A DNA stretch of 46,978 nucleotides, taken from NCBI GenBank assembly GCA_937899905.1, contig CALCCF010000040.1:1-46978 (forward strand). Direction: 5' to 3'. The stretch's first letter is position 1; the number at the start of each line of letters is the position of its first letter. This DNA comes from an uncultured Phycisphaeraceae bacterium (lineage in GTDB: Bacteria > Planctomycetota > Phycisphaerae > Phycisphaerales > UBA1924). The position numbers and the translations under genes are program-made. This document shows positions 15,023 to 23,044 of the stretch, one piece after another. The notes under the pieces are model-generated. The model had not been told where the DNA came from and made no database searches. It worked only from the letters and a program-made list of their open reading frames with translations.

Positions 15023-16418
15023 TCGAGCCGTCCGAGCCCGCGAATCTGAATGTCGATGGATCATCGACGAGTTCGTTTGTGTACACCGCCCCACCGAGTC
15101 GGGCAATGTTGTCCCGGAACGAGTTTCGCTCGAACGAGACGTCGGCCGCGCTGCGCACATCGATCAAGCCGATGGCACCACCGGCGCCTCCCGTCACGTT
15201 TGCGCTGAATCGATTGTCGGCGAAGCGGACGTCCCCACCCTCGCTGAAGAAACGGACGGCTCCGGCATCGGTTACGGACGTGTTGCCAATAAAGTCGCAG
15301 TCTTCAACATCCACGCTCCCAAAGAAGAGGCTCATAGCACCACCTTGCACCGCCCGGTTCTCGCGGAAGATGTTGCGGCGAAGCAAGAGCGTCGCACCAG
15401 CTCCCGCGAATCCCAAGTACCCCGCGGCGGCCTGATCCGCGGTGTTCTCTGCAAACACGCTGTCTTCGATGACGGTGACCCGTCCAGTCATGGCCACGGC
15501 CCCGCCGCTCCGGCCGGCATGATTCTCCGAGAACTCGCAGCGACTGATTGTGAGACTACCTGCGGTGCCACCAGAGATCGCACCGCCTCTCGACGCAGCG
15601 ATGTTCCCCACGAAGACACTATCTGACACGACGATGTCGCCACTAGTTGTCAATTGCAGGCCGAAACCTTCGTCAAGTGTCGAGCCATCGACGCCATTGA
15701 ACAAGAACCAACATCGATCGATCCGTATCGTCTCCGTATCGTCCAGTGACAGTGCGACGATGTTCGCCCCTTGGTAGTTGTACCTGAAACTACACTCGAC
15801 AAGCTGATGGCCGGTACCGCCTTCAATGACTAGACCAAAGCCGGAAGACTCGAAGACCTCGAGACCGTCGGCTCGGAGGGACTTGGGCGTCGCTACGTCA
15901 CGCAATTCGACGCGCACCGCGGAACCCAGAGGCACCGCCGGTCCCGCAATCGTCGTCGAGTCCAGATACGCCACCGCGCCGCGCATCACAACAGGTTCAT
16001 TCGCACGATCGATCCGACACGACCGCAGGATCGAGCCGCTCACGAACTCACCGCCGGGGTCGAACTGTGGCTCGATGGTGGTCTCGCGAAACTCAATGCC
16101 ACCCCATGGCTCATCTCGAACCCGAGAGTCGAAGAAGATGGTCTGCCCCGATATGCCGAGCACCTGCAGCGTTCCAGAGTCACCGGTGTTCACTCCTCCC
16201 ACGATGAGTTTTGTCCCGGCCCGGCCTTGTACCGTGACCCCGGCTTCGATGGTTAACGTGGCTCCGCCGGCGACCTCGATGTCGTCGTCCAAGACATATG
16301 GGCTGCCGTCAACCGTCCAGACGGTGTCCGTGTCAATACGCCCGGAGACCGGGGTCTCGGCCCAGGCAACTCGCAACTGCACGAGCAGGATGAGGATGCA
16401 GACTGTGACGCGCGTCAT
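14661..16418 (-). CDS. Secreted beta-helix protein with GC-type dockerin-like C-terminus (paralog 1)
   Basis: A 585-residue exported protein. The signal peptide (ICILILLVQLRVAWA-like, cleaved after AWA) leads into a right-handed parallel beta-helix domain with many GGA-I-x-NS/DN type turns (GGAISGGTAGSLTISRCEF, GGAVRFFSEGG). The C-terminus carries two EF-hand-like dockerin repeats, ADLDGDGALTVFDFLAF and ADFDGDGRLTLFDFLAF, and ends AGCP, as in the GC-type dockerin proteins common in Phycisphaerae. The ATG at 16418 has CAGGGGG upstream. Such proteins are probably exposed on the cell surface and may act on polysaccharides, but no catalytic residues can be assigned. The paralog lies immediately upstream on the same strand. 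Confidence 0.88.
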   Translation of the reverse strand: MTRVTVCILILLVQLRVAWAETPVSGRIDTDTVWTVDGSPYVLDDDIEVAGGATLTIEAGVTVQGRAGTKLIVGGVNTGDSGTLQVLGISGQTIFFDSRVRDEPWGGIEFRETTIEPQFDPGGEFVSGSILRSCRIDRANEPVVMRGAVAYLDSTTIAGPAVPLGSAVRVELRDVATPKSLRADGLEVFESSGFGLVIEGGTGHQLVECSFRYNYQGANIVALSLDDTETIRIDRCWFLFNGVDGSTLDEGFGLQLTTSGDIVVSDSVFVGNIAASRGGAISGGTAGSLTISRCEFSENHAGRSGGAVAMTGRVTVIEDSVFAENTADQAAAGYLGFAGAGATLLLRRNIFRENRAVQGGAMSLFFGSVDVEDCDFIGNTSVTDAGAVRFFSEGGDVRFADNRFSANVTGGAGGAIGLIDVRSAADVSFERNSFRDNIARLGGAVYTNELVDDPSTFRFAGSDGSTNTFSNNTAELGDDIYHAGPADIDATGVCWGTTVPVAIASRIYDGADEPGLGIVRFDPVAADCDVCRADLDGDGALTVFDFLAFSGLFGLGDPQADFDGDGRLTLFDFLAFQAEFDAGCP

Positions 16419-16516
16419 TGAAACCCCCTGTCCAGCCGAGCCGTGTATTGCTGCTCGTGCTTCGAAGGCCCACGATCTGGCATTCACTCGCGAACCACGA
16501 CTCGGATTGCGCAAAG

Positions 16517-16542
16517 AAGCCCCGGTTTGTACCGGGGCTTGA
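16517..16542 (-). terminator. Terminator between the two beta-helix genes
   Basis: Ten-base-pair stem (aagccccggt / accggggctt) with a four-base loop, 26 bp after the stop of paralog 2. The minus-strand continuation is ctttgcg, a weak T run. It suggests the two paralogs are separate transcripts. Confidence 0.65.
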
Positions 16543-16567
16543 GCAAGAGGTTGCTTGAAAGTCTGTC

Positions 16568-16929
16568 TTACGGGCAGCCGGCGTCAAACTCGGCCTGGAA
16601 CGCCAGGAAGTCGAAGAGCGTCAGCCGGCCGTCGCCGTCGAAGTCGGCCTGAGGATCGCCCAGGCCGAAGAGACCCGAGAACGCGAGGAAGTCGAAGACC
16701 GTCAGCGCACCGTCGCCGTCGAGATCGGCCCTGCACACGTCGCAGTCTGCGGCCACCGGGTCGAACCTGACGATGCCCAGGCCCGGCTCGTCGGCCCCGT
16801 CGTAGATCCTGGACGCGATGGCAACGGGCACGGTCGTGCCCCAGCACACGCCGGTGGCGTCGATGTCGACGGGACCCGCGTGGTAGATGTCGTCGCCCAG
16901 CTCGGCGGTGTTGCTCGCGAACGTGTTCA
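16568..16929 (-). repeat. Near-identical 3' module, copy 2
   Basis: Partner of bases 14661-15022 in the same orientation, encoding the C-terminal about 115 residues of paralog 2. Upstream of this block the two genes are clearly diverged at DNA and protein level. Confidence 0.85.
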
Positions 16930-18322
16930 CGAGCCCGCCGCGCTCAGCGAAGCTGAAGACCGTGTCATCGCCGCTCGCGTCTGTCGTGTATACCGCGCCG
17001 CCGAGCCTGGCAATATTGCCCGCGAACGTGTTGCCCACGATGTCGACACCATCGCGTGCCTGGATGCCGTCGAAGCTGATCGCGCCGCCGGATCCGCCCG
17101 TCGAGTTGTCGAGGAATCGATTGGAATCGAGCGTGACCGGATTGGACGACAGGAACCGAATCGCGCCGCCATCGATCGTGGAAGCATTGGAAGTGAATTC
17201 GCTCTGCTCGATTCTGGGCGACAGGTCTCTCACAAACATAGCACCGCCATACGGCGACTCATTCCCCGTGAATCGACTGTTGTTCACGAAGAGTTCCTGG
17301 CGATCACTCCCAAGACTAAACACGGCCCCACCCGCACCTACCGCAACGTTCTCAACAAACACGCAGTCATCGATCGTCATCGAGTCCGACTCGATTTCGA
17401 TGGCACCTCCGATATGGCCGGCTTGGTTTCTATCGAACTCGCACCCTTGGAGAACAAGAGTCTCTGCGTACCCCCAGATGGCTCCTCCATTACTATCCGC
17501 TTGGTTGGCCAAAAACACGCACTCCAAGAGTTCCGCATCGCCAAATGTAACGAGTAGCAGCCCTCCTCCGTTCGAGGGCGTCGTGCCGCTCGTGCCATTC
17601 CCAACAAACTCGCAACGCTCAAGGCGGATTGTCATCCGATCATCGTCGCGGGACGGCGACAATATGTACGCGCCCTGTGTATTGCCGTTGAATGCGCTGT
17701 CTGCGATCTGGTGGCCGGTACCGCCATCGATGTATACGCCGAATCCGCGCGAGTCCCTGACTTCAAGCCCGTCGGCGCGGAAGGTCTTTAGAGTCTGCGC
17801 ATCACGCAGTTCGACGCGCACACCGGCTCCAAACGGCAAGGATGGACCAATGACCGTGGTCGACGCCAAGTAGGCGACCGCGCCCTGCATTACGATGGGC
17901 TCCTCGCACCGCTCTACCCGACAGAAGCTCAGGATGGAGCCGCTGACGTACTCGCCATCGGGCCCAAACTGTGGCTCGATGGTGGTCTCGCGAAACAGGA
18001 TTCCGCCCCAGGGTTCATCGCGCACACGCGCGTCGAATCGGATGCCCTGCCCGAGCCGGCCGAGCGCGACGAGCGCCCCTGTGTCACCAGCGTCCTCACC
18101 TCCGACAACCAGCCCCGCACCGGCCCGGCCCTGCACAAGGACGCCCGCTTCGATGGTGAGCGTTGCCCCGCCGACAACCTCAACATCGCCACTTATGACG
18201 TACGGGCTGCCGTCGACCGTCCATATCGAGTCCGTGTCGATCGGTCCGAACACGGCTGTTTCGGCCCAGGTTACGCTCCCGAACGCCATGAGCAGCAAGA
18301 ACACGAACGTGCCTCGAGACAT
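16568..18322 (-). CDS. Secreted beta-helix protein with GC-type dockerin-like C-terminus (paralog 2)
   Basis: A 584-residue paralog of the preceding protein, with the same layout: signal peptide (LLLMAFGSVTWA), N-terminal GPIDTDSIWTVDGSPYV block shared with paralog 1, a parallel beta-helix with recurrent GGA turns (GGAIWGYAETLVLQGCEF, GGAVFSLGSDRQ), and the identical dockerin-like pair ending AGCP. The ATG at 18322 is preceded by GGGAGG. Sequence identity to paralog 1 is moderate in the helix region but nearly complete over the last about 115 residues, pointing to recent DNA exchange rather than simple old duplication. The function is unknown; it is likely an exported surface protein. Confidence 0.88.
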   Translation of the reverse strand: MSRGTFVFLLLMAFGSVTWAETAVFGPIDTDSIWTVDGSPYVISGDVEVVGGATLTIEAGVLVQGRAGAGLVVGGEDAGDTGALVALGRLGQGIRFDARVRDEPWGGILFRETTIEPQFGPDGEYVSGSILSFCRVERCEEPIVMQGAVAYLASTTVIGPSLPFGAGVRVELRDAQTLKTFRADGLEVRDSRGFGVYIDGGTGHQIADSAFNGNTQGAYILSPSRDDDRMTIRLERCEFVGNGTSGTTPSNGGGLLLVTFGDAELLECVFLANQADSNGGAIWGYAETLVLQGCEFDRNQAGHIGGAIEIESDSMTIDDCVFVENVAVGAGGAVFSLGSDRQELFVNNSRFTGNESPYGGAMFVRDLSPRIEQSEFTSNASTIDGGAIRFLSSNPVTLDSNRFLDNSTGGSGGAISFDGIQARDGVDIVGNTFAGNIARLGGAVYTTDASGDDTVFSFAERGGLVNTFASNTAELGDDIYHAGPVDIDATGVCWGTTVPVAIASRIYDGADEPGLGIVRFDPVAADCDVCRADLDGDGALTVFDFLAFSGLFGLGDPQADFDGDGRLTLFDFLAFQAEFDAGCP

Positions 18323-18507
18323 GCGAGCCTCCCATCTAATTGGCAGGGCTGTACTCCCTTGGTTCTGCGATCAATGTACCAGAATTGGTGTTCCGATGCA
18401 AGAGCAGGATCTCAGCATTGGAACAACGGCGAGCGTGAGGGTTCCAATTCTCCGCGATGGGATCGACGGTGTTGCCCACAGATTTCGACCGTACAGGTAC
18501 CCGATCG

Positions 18508-18536
18508 AAAAACGCGAACCCTCTCGGGTTCGCGTT
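18508..18536 (-). terminator. Terminator after the second PEP-CTERM gene
   Basis: Eleven-base-pair stem (aacgcgaaccc / gggttcgcgtt) with a four-base loop. On the minus strand the stem ends in five T residues (plus-strand aaaaa at 18508-18512). Confidence 0.9.
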
Positions 18537-18566
18537 AGCTGCGGAATCGGTTGTTTCTCGGCCGCG

Positions 18567-19271
18567 TCAGCGAGCGCGGCGGCGGCTGACCGCCACCATG
18601 CCGAGGCCGGCCATCGCCAGGGCGGCGCCGCCGGGAAGCGGCACGGCGATGAACAGGAAGTCCTGGGTGCCGTTCACGCCGTTGCCGGCCGAGTCGGTCG
18701 TGAGCCAGCCGCGACCAACGAAGCCGCCGAAGCCCGGGAAGCGGTGCTGGTCGGCGAGGAACTTGAAGTCCTTGGCCTTCATGTCGGTCCGCTGGAACAG
18801 GTTGAAGGTCGTGCCCTCGGCCAGGTCGGTGTTGCCGGTCAGCGCGACGAGCGAGCCGAAGCCCACGTCGTCCTTGCTGGCGGTCCAGCCGTTGGCCTCG
18901 GTGCCGATGCCGAAGTCGAAGGTGAAGTTCAGCGAGTACAGGCCCTCGCCGAAGCCGAAGGTGTCGCCGTTGGCCTCACCGCCGTACACCTTGCCGAAGA
19001 TGTTGATCTGGTCGGCCACACCGTCATCGGTGAGGTCGAGGATTCGGATCGACATGCCGGCGCCACCCTCCTCGAAGGAGAAGGTGGTGGTTCCACCCAC
19101 GCCGCCCATGTCGGCCAGAAGGTTGTCCATCCGCAGGCCGTAGCCGGGAGGGGCCTTGGCGGCGTCGGGGTGGTCACCCAGGCGGGACTGGTACAGGACC
19201 ACGGGGTCCGCGAAGGCGGCCGTCGCGAGGGTTGCCCCCGCCAAGCCGCACAAGACTGCAACGTTGCGCAT
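18567..19271 (-). CDS. PEP-CTERM sorted secreted protein
   Basis: A 234-residue exported protein with signal peptide (MRNVAVLCGLAGATLATAAF, cleaved near AFA) and C-terminal sorting signal VPLPGGAALAMAGLGMVAV followed by SRRRAR. The body is rich in Gly, Phe and Asp (TFSFEEGGAGMSIRILDL, LNFTFDFGIGTEANG), and no enzyme motif is visible. The ATG at 19271 is set by GGAGAGAAGAGCG; the frame is open upstream but lacks a better start. It differs in body sequence from the PEP-CTERM protein at 9313, so only the export and sorting signals are shared. It ends at a strong intrinsic terminator. Confidence 0.88.
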   Translation of the reverse strand: MRNVAVLCGLAGATLATAAFADPVVLYQSRLGDHPDAAKAPPGYGLRMDNLLADMGGVGGTTTFSFEEGGAGMSIRILDLTDDGVADQINIFGKVYGGEANGDTFGFGEGLYSLNFTFDFGIGTEANGWTASKDDVGFGSLVALTGNTDLAEGTTFNLFQRTDMKAKDFKFLADQHRFPGFGGFVGRGWLTTDSAGNGVNGTQDFLFIAVPLPGGAALAMAGLGMVAVSRRRAR

Positions 19272-19617
19272 CGCTCTTCTCTCCATTCTCTCTCGCCAAT
19301 CGAGAACAACAAGCGGAGATCCCCTCACAGGATCCGCCGCAAGAAGTCAAAATACTGATCCATCACGACCGACGGACGTCGGCGTGCGATTCGAGGATAT
19401 CCCAAGTGGGGTTTCATTCCAGTGTTCGTGCGCACAAGTTTTGTGTTTCCTGCGACGCTCGGGCACCCCATCGGACCGCCCGCTTACCCACTCTTACTAG
19501 CTCGCCGAGAGTTCCAGGCCGGCCAGGTCCCAAAACGCGACGGGTGCAGCCGGGGAGCGTCCCGTGCCGACATCCTGGGGGACCGAACCAAACGCCCCCA
19601 AACTGGTACCATCGCCC
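19272..19617. other. Intergenic region between divergent genes
   Basis: 346 bp separating the PEP-CTERM gene (leftward) from the DUF58 gene (rightward). It must hold both promoters, but no clear -35/-10 pair or operator was recognised. Part of it could be coding if the DUF58 gene starts at the GTG at 19564. Confidence 0.5.
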
Positions 19618-20646
19618 GTGGCTGACGCCCCTTCCACCCCCCCGCAGGCACCCCCAGCCACGACGCCGGCTCGCTCCGAACGGATCGATCCGACGCTCTA
19701 CCTCCATCCCGCCACGCTGGCCCGCCTTGGCAGCCTGGAGCTGCGGGCCAAGATGATCGTCGAGGGGGTCATGAGCGGGGCCCACCGCTCGCCATACCAG
19801 GGCCAGTCCGTCGAGTTTGCCCAGCACCGCCCCTACGTCGCCGGCGACGACCTGCGCCACCTGGACTGGAAGGTCTACGGCCGCAGCGACAAGCTCTACC
19901 TAAAGCAGTACCAGCAAGAAACCAACCTCGACCTGGTGGTGCTCGTCGACGCATCGGGGTCGATGTCCTTCGGCAGCCGACCGTTCGCCGAGGCGGCCGC
20001 CAGCGGCGAGGCGATCGGGCCGAGCGGCCAGGGCAACTGGCGCAAGATCGACCACGCCACCGCGCTCGCGGCGGCGCTGAGCTACGTCACGCTCCGGCAG
20101 GGCGATCGCGCGGGCCTGTATACGTTTGCCGACGGCATCCTCGGCGGCGTCGAGCGATCGAGCAGCCAGGGCAGCTGGCGACGCATCGTGTCGGCCCTCG
20201 CGCAGGCGCCGGTGGATGGCGCCGCCGATTTTGCGCGCGTGTTCGATCAGGTGCTCGGCAAGCTCACGAACCGCTGCCTGATCGTCGTGCTGAGCGACTT
20301 CTTCGCCGACCCCAACGTTCTCGAGGCCGCATGGGCCCGCGCGAAGCACCGCGGCCACGACGCCATCGCGTTCCAGGTGCTCGACCAGTCTGAAATCGAC
20401 TTCGCCTTCAAGGACCCCGCGCCATTCGAGGGACTCGAGGGAGAGGGCAAGTTGCGCATCGATCCGCGCGCGCTCCGGCCCGCGTACGTCGAGGCCATGG
20501 CCGACCACACCCGCGCCGTCGACCGCGGGCTGCGCCGCGTCGGCTTCGACTTCCACCGCCTCAGCACGCACGACTGGCTGGGGCCGCCGCTGGCCGCGTA
20601 CGCCGCGAGGCGTGAGAGCCTGCTGAAGCGGAGCAAGATGGGATGA
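19618..20646 (+). CDS. DUF58-domain protein (VWA-like)
   Basis: A 342-residue cytoplasmic protein of the DUF58 family, part of the MoxR/BatA-type chaperone clusters. The family core is clear: GAHRSPYQGQSVEFAQHRPY, VAGDDLRHLDWKVYGRSDKL, then a VWA-type strand with MIDAS motif VLVDASGSM. An N-terminal Pro-rich leader of about 35 residues precedes it. The GTG at 19618 is preferred; another in-frame GTG at 19564 is possible and neither has a clear ribosome site. The next gene begins 7 bp after its stop. In most genomes a MoxR AAA+ ATPase gene lies just upstream, and it is missing here. Confidence 0.88.
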   Translation: MADAPSTPPQAPPATTPARSERIDPTLYLHPATLARLGSLELRAKMIVEGVMSGAHRSPYQGQSVEFAQHRPYVAGDDLRHLDWKVYGRSDKLYLKQYQQETNLDLVVLVDASGSMSFGSRPFAEAAASGEAIGPSGQGNWRKIDHATALAAALSYVTLRQGDRAGLYTFADGILGGVERSSSQGSWRRIVSALAQAPVDGAADFARVFDQVLGKLTNRCLIVVLSDFFADPNVLEAAWARAKHRGHDAIAFQVLDQSEIDFAFKDPAPFEGLEGEGKLRIDPRALRPAYVEAMADHTRAVDRGLRRVGFDFHRLSTHDWLGPPLAAYAARRESLLKRSKMG

Positions 20647-20653
20647 CGGTGCA

Positions 20654-23044
20654 ATGAGCTTCGTTAACCCACTCATCCTGGCAGCCGGCCTCGCGGCCAT
20701 CGCCATCCCCATCGCGATCCATCTGCTCATGCGCAGGCGGCGCAAGCCCACGCCGTGGGCGGCCATGCGTTTCCTTCAAGAGGCCATCCGTAAGCGGCGC
20801 CGGCGATTGCAACTCGAGCGGCTACTGCTGCTCGCCGTGCGTTGCCTGCTGGTCGCCGCGATCGCGTTGGCGCTCGGACGTCCCATCGTGCGCGGGCTCA
20901 CGGGCGATACGCCCTTCGGCTCGTCGGCGGTCACCCTCGCCATCGTCATCGACGACTCGATCGCCTCTGGTGCGCCCGATGGAGTTGGTGCGGTGGCCCT
21001 CGATCGGCACCGAGAGATGGCGCTCGACCTGCTCGAATCCTTGCGGCCCGAGCGCGGCGACCGCGCGATGCTCATCCCGTTGTCGGGCCCGCTCGCCAGC
21101 GATGCCGATCTCTCCGAAGCCAGCGCGCCGCAGCCAACGAGCGATCTTGGCGCGGTCGGACGGCTCGTCGAGATGATGACACCAACGGAGGCCGCAGCGG
21201 ATCTTTCCGGTGCGCTCGCGTTGGTCGCCGATCGCGTTCGCGCCGAGGGCGCGAGCGATGCGGTCGATGGTCGTTGGGCGGTCGCCGTGCTGGCCGATGC
21301 CGTGGAAGGCGTGGTGCCCGATCGCGGCGAGTCGAGTGATGTTCCGGCGGGATCGGGTGATGGCGGCGGTGTTGACGTTGCACGGCTGACCGTTCTCGCG
21401 AGCGACCCCGGCTTGTTCCAGCAGGGGGCGCTGAGCGACGTTGGGCTGGCGGCGATCACGCCGGTACGCCCGGTGCTGGTTGTCGGACAGGGCGAAGCCG
21501 TGGCGTTGAGCGCGCCGGCACGACTCACAATCGGGCGCTCGGGCGAGGGCCTGGACAGCGAGGCCCGCGTTGGCGTTCGCATGCGATTCGTTGACGACTC
21601 CGGGCCCGGACCGTGGGCCGAAGCCTCAACGCGTCTGCGCGCCGGTGAGCCCACCGGTTCGGTCGTGCTCGAGGCGCCGATCATCGGACGCCCGCGCGGC
21701 TTGGCGTACCTCGAGGCCGAACTCGCGCCGGGGACTGCCGATGCCGGGCCTGCCGGCAACGACTCGGCCGTCGCCGTCGTCGCGCTGCGCAGGCAGCTCA
21801 CCGCCGCGATCATCGATGCCGTCGATCCGCTCGGAACGCAGTCGGCCGGGCTCGACCCCGAGAATGCCAGCGGCTGGCTCCGCGCCGCCCTCGCGCCCGA
21901 GGCTATTGGTGATGCCGACCCGCTCGCCGATATCGCGGCCATCCGGCTCGATCCGTCCGTAGTCGACGCACCACGCCTGGCGCGTATCGATGTGGCGTTC
22001 GTGCTCGCGCCCGGAGAGCTACGCGTGAGCGGGTGGCGTGCGCTCGCCGAGTTCGCGCAGAACGGCGGCCTTGTCATCGTGTTCCCCGATGTGACTCGAT
22101 CCCTTGCGGCCTGGGCCGATGCGTTCACCCAGGCTTTCGCACTGCCATGGTCGATCGGACCGGAAGCCGTGGAAGAGACACGACCGCTCGCTATCACTCG
22201 CGGGCCGAGCGATGACCCGCTTGGGGTTCTGCAGTTGATCGAGGGTGAACTGGAGTCGCTGCTGCGACCCGTAACCGTGTCGCGTCGCCTACCGTTGGCG
22301 CGAGGTGACGGTGAGCCCGCATCGCTGCTGTCTCTGGCCGATGGCTCGCCCGCCGCTCTCGCCGCTCGGCCGGGAGGCGCCAGTAGTAGTGATGGCTTAG
22401 TCGTTGTGTTCGCGATGCCCTTGGCGGCGAGTTGGACCGACCTGCCCGCGCGGCCCGCCATTGTTCCGGTGGTCCAGGAGCTCGCACGCGCGGGCGTTGG
22501 GCGCGCGAGTGGCGCGCAGGGCGCGCGGGCCGGAGCAAGCCCAGACGCGCCGACCGGCAGCGTGCAGCTTCGCCCGGGATGGACGCTCGGCGCGGGCGGC
22601 TCGATCGCGCCGGTTCGTGTCGATCAAGAAGGCCGTGCCGCCCGGCCGCTGCGTCGCGCCGGCCCTTGGCTCGCGCTCGATGGCTCGGGCCGGGCGTCGG
22701 GGCTCGTCGCCGTCACGCCCGCGCACGAGGGCGCGGCCCGCGGCGGCGTCGAACGTGAGGGCTTCCGCGCGGCGATCGCTTCGGGCCTCGGTGGTCTTGG
22801 CGATGCCGCGGGCGACGTCGAAGCGGTGACGTGGCTCGACCGGCCCGACGGCGCACTGGCCGATGCCGTGCGGCCTACCGATGCGTTGGCCGCGAGCGAG
22901 CCGAGCCTTGCGCTCGGAGCGATACTGCTCGGCATTGCGCTCGCCTTGGCCGCGTTGGAAGCCGTGCTTGCTCGGCAATTCAGCCATGCCCAGGTCAGCG
23001 CTGCACAAGCCTCGGGCGTTGCCACAAGCCGGGAGGCGGCCTGA
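20654..23044 (+). CDS. BatA-like membrane protein
   Basis: A 796-residue membrane protein with the N-terminal BatA (aerotolerance regulator) domain: MSFVNPLILAAGLAAIAIP, then IHLLMRRRRKPTPWAAMRFL with its two-helix hairpin and basic loop. A degenerate VWA-like strand (LAIVIDDSIAS) follows. The central 500 residues are soluble and rich in Ala, Gly and Arg, and the last about 60 residues contain one more helix (ALGAILLGIALALAALEAV). The missing final serine of DxSxS suggests weak or no metal binding. It sits between the DUF58 and VWA genes, separated by 7 bp and 0 bp, and so belongs to one operon. The likely role is assembly or stress protection at the envelope, by analogy. Confidence 0.82.
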   Translation: MSFVNPLILAAGLAAIAIPIAIHLLMRRRRKPTPWAAMRFLQEAIRKRRRRLQLERLLLLAVRCLLVAAIALALGRPIVRGLTGDTPFGSSAVTLAIVIDDSIASGAPDGVGAVALDRHREMALDLLESLRPERGDRAMLIPLSGPLASDADLSEASAPQPTSDLGAVGRLVEMMTPTEAAADLSGALALVADRVRAEGASDAVDGRWAVAVLADAVEGVVPDRGESSDVPAGSGDGGGVDVARLTVLASDPGLFQQGALSDVGLAAITPVRPVLVVGQGEAVALSAPARLTIGRSGEGLDSEARVGVRMRFVDDSGPGPWAEASTRLRAGEPTGSVVLEAPIIGRPRGLAYLEAELAPGTADAGPAGNDSAVAVVALRRQLTAAIIDAVDPLGTQSAGLDPENASGWLRAALAPEAIGDADPLADIAAIRLDPSVVDAPRLARIDVAFVLAPGELRVSGWRALAEFAQNGGLVIVFPDVTRSLAAWADAFTQAFALPWSIGPEAVEETRPLAITRGPSDDPLGVLQLIEGELESLLRPVTVSRRLPLARGDGEPASLLSLADGSPAALAARPGGASSSDGLVVVFAMPLAASWTDLPARPAIVPVVQELARAGVGRASGAQGARAGASPDAPTGSVQLRPGWTLGAGGSIAPVRVDQEGRAARPLRRAGPWLALDGSGRASGLVAVTPAHEGAARGGVEREGFRAAIASGLGGLGDAAGDVEAVTWLDRPDGALADAVRPTDALAASEPSLALGAILLGIALALAALEAVLARQFSHAQVSAAQASGVATSREAA

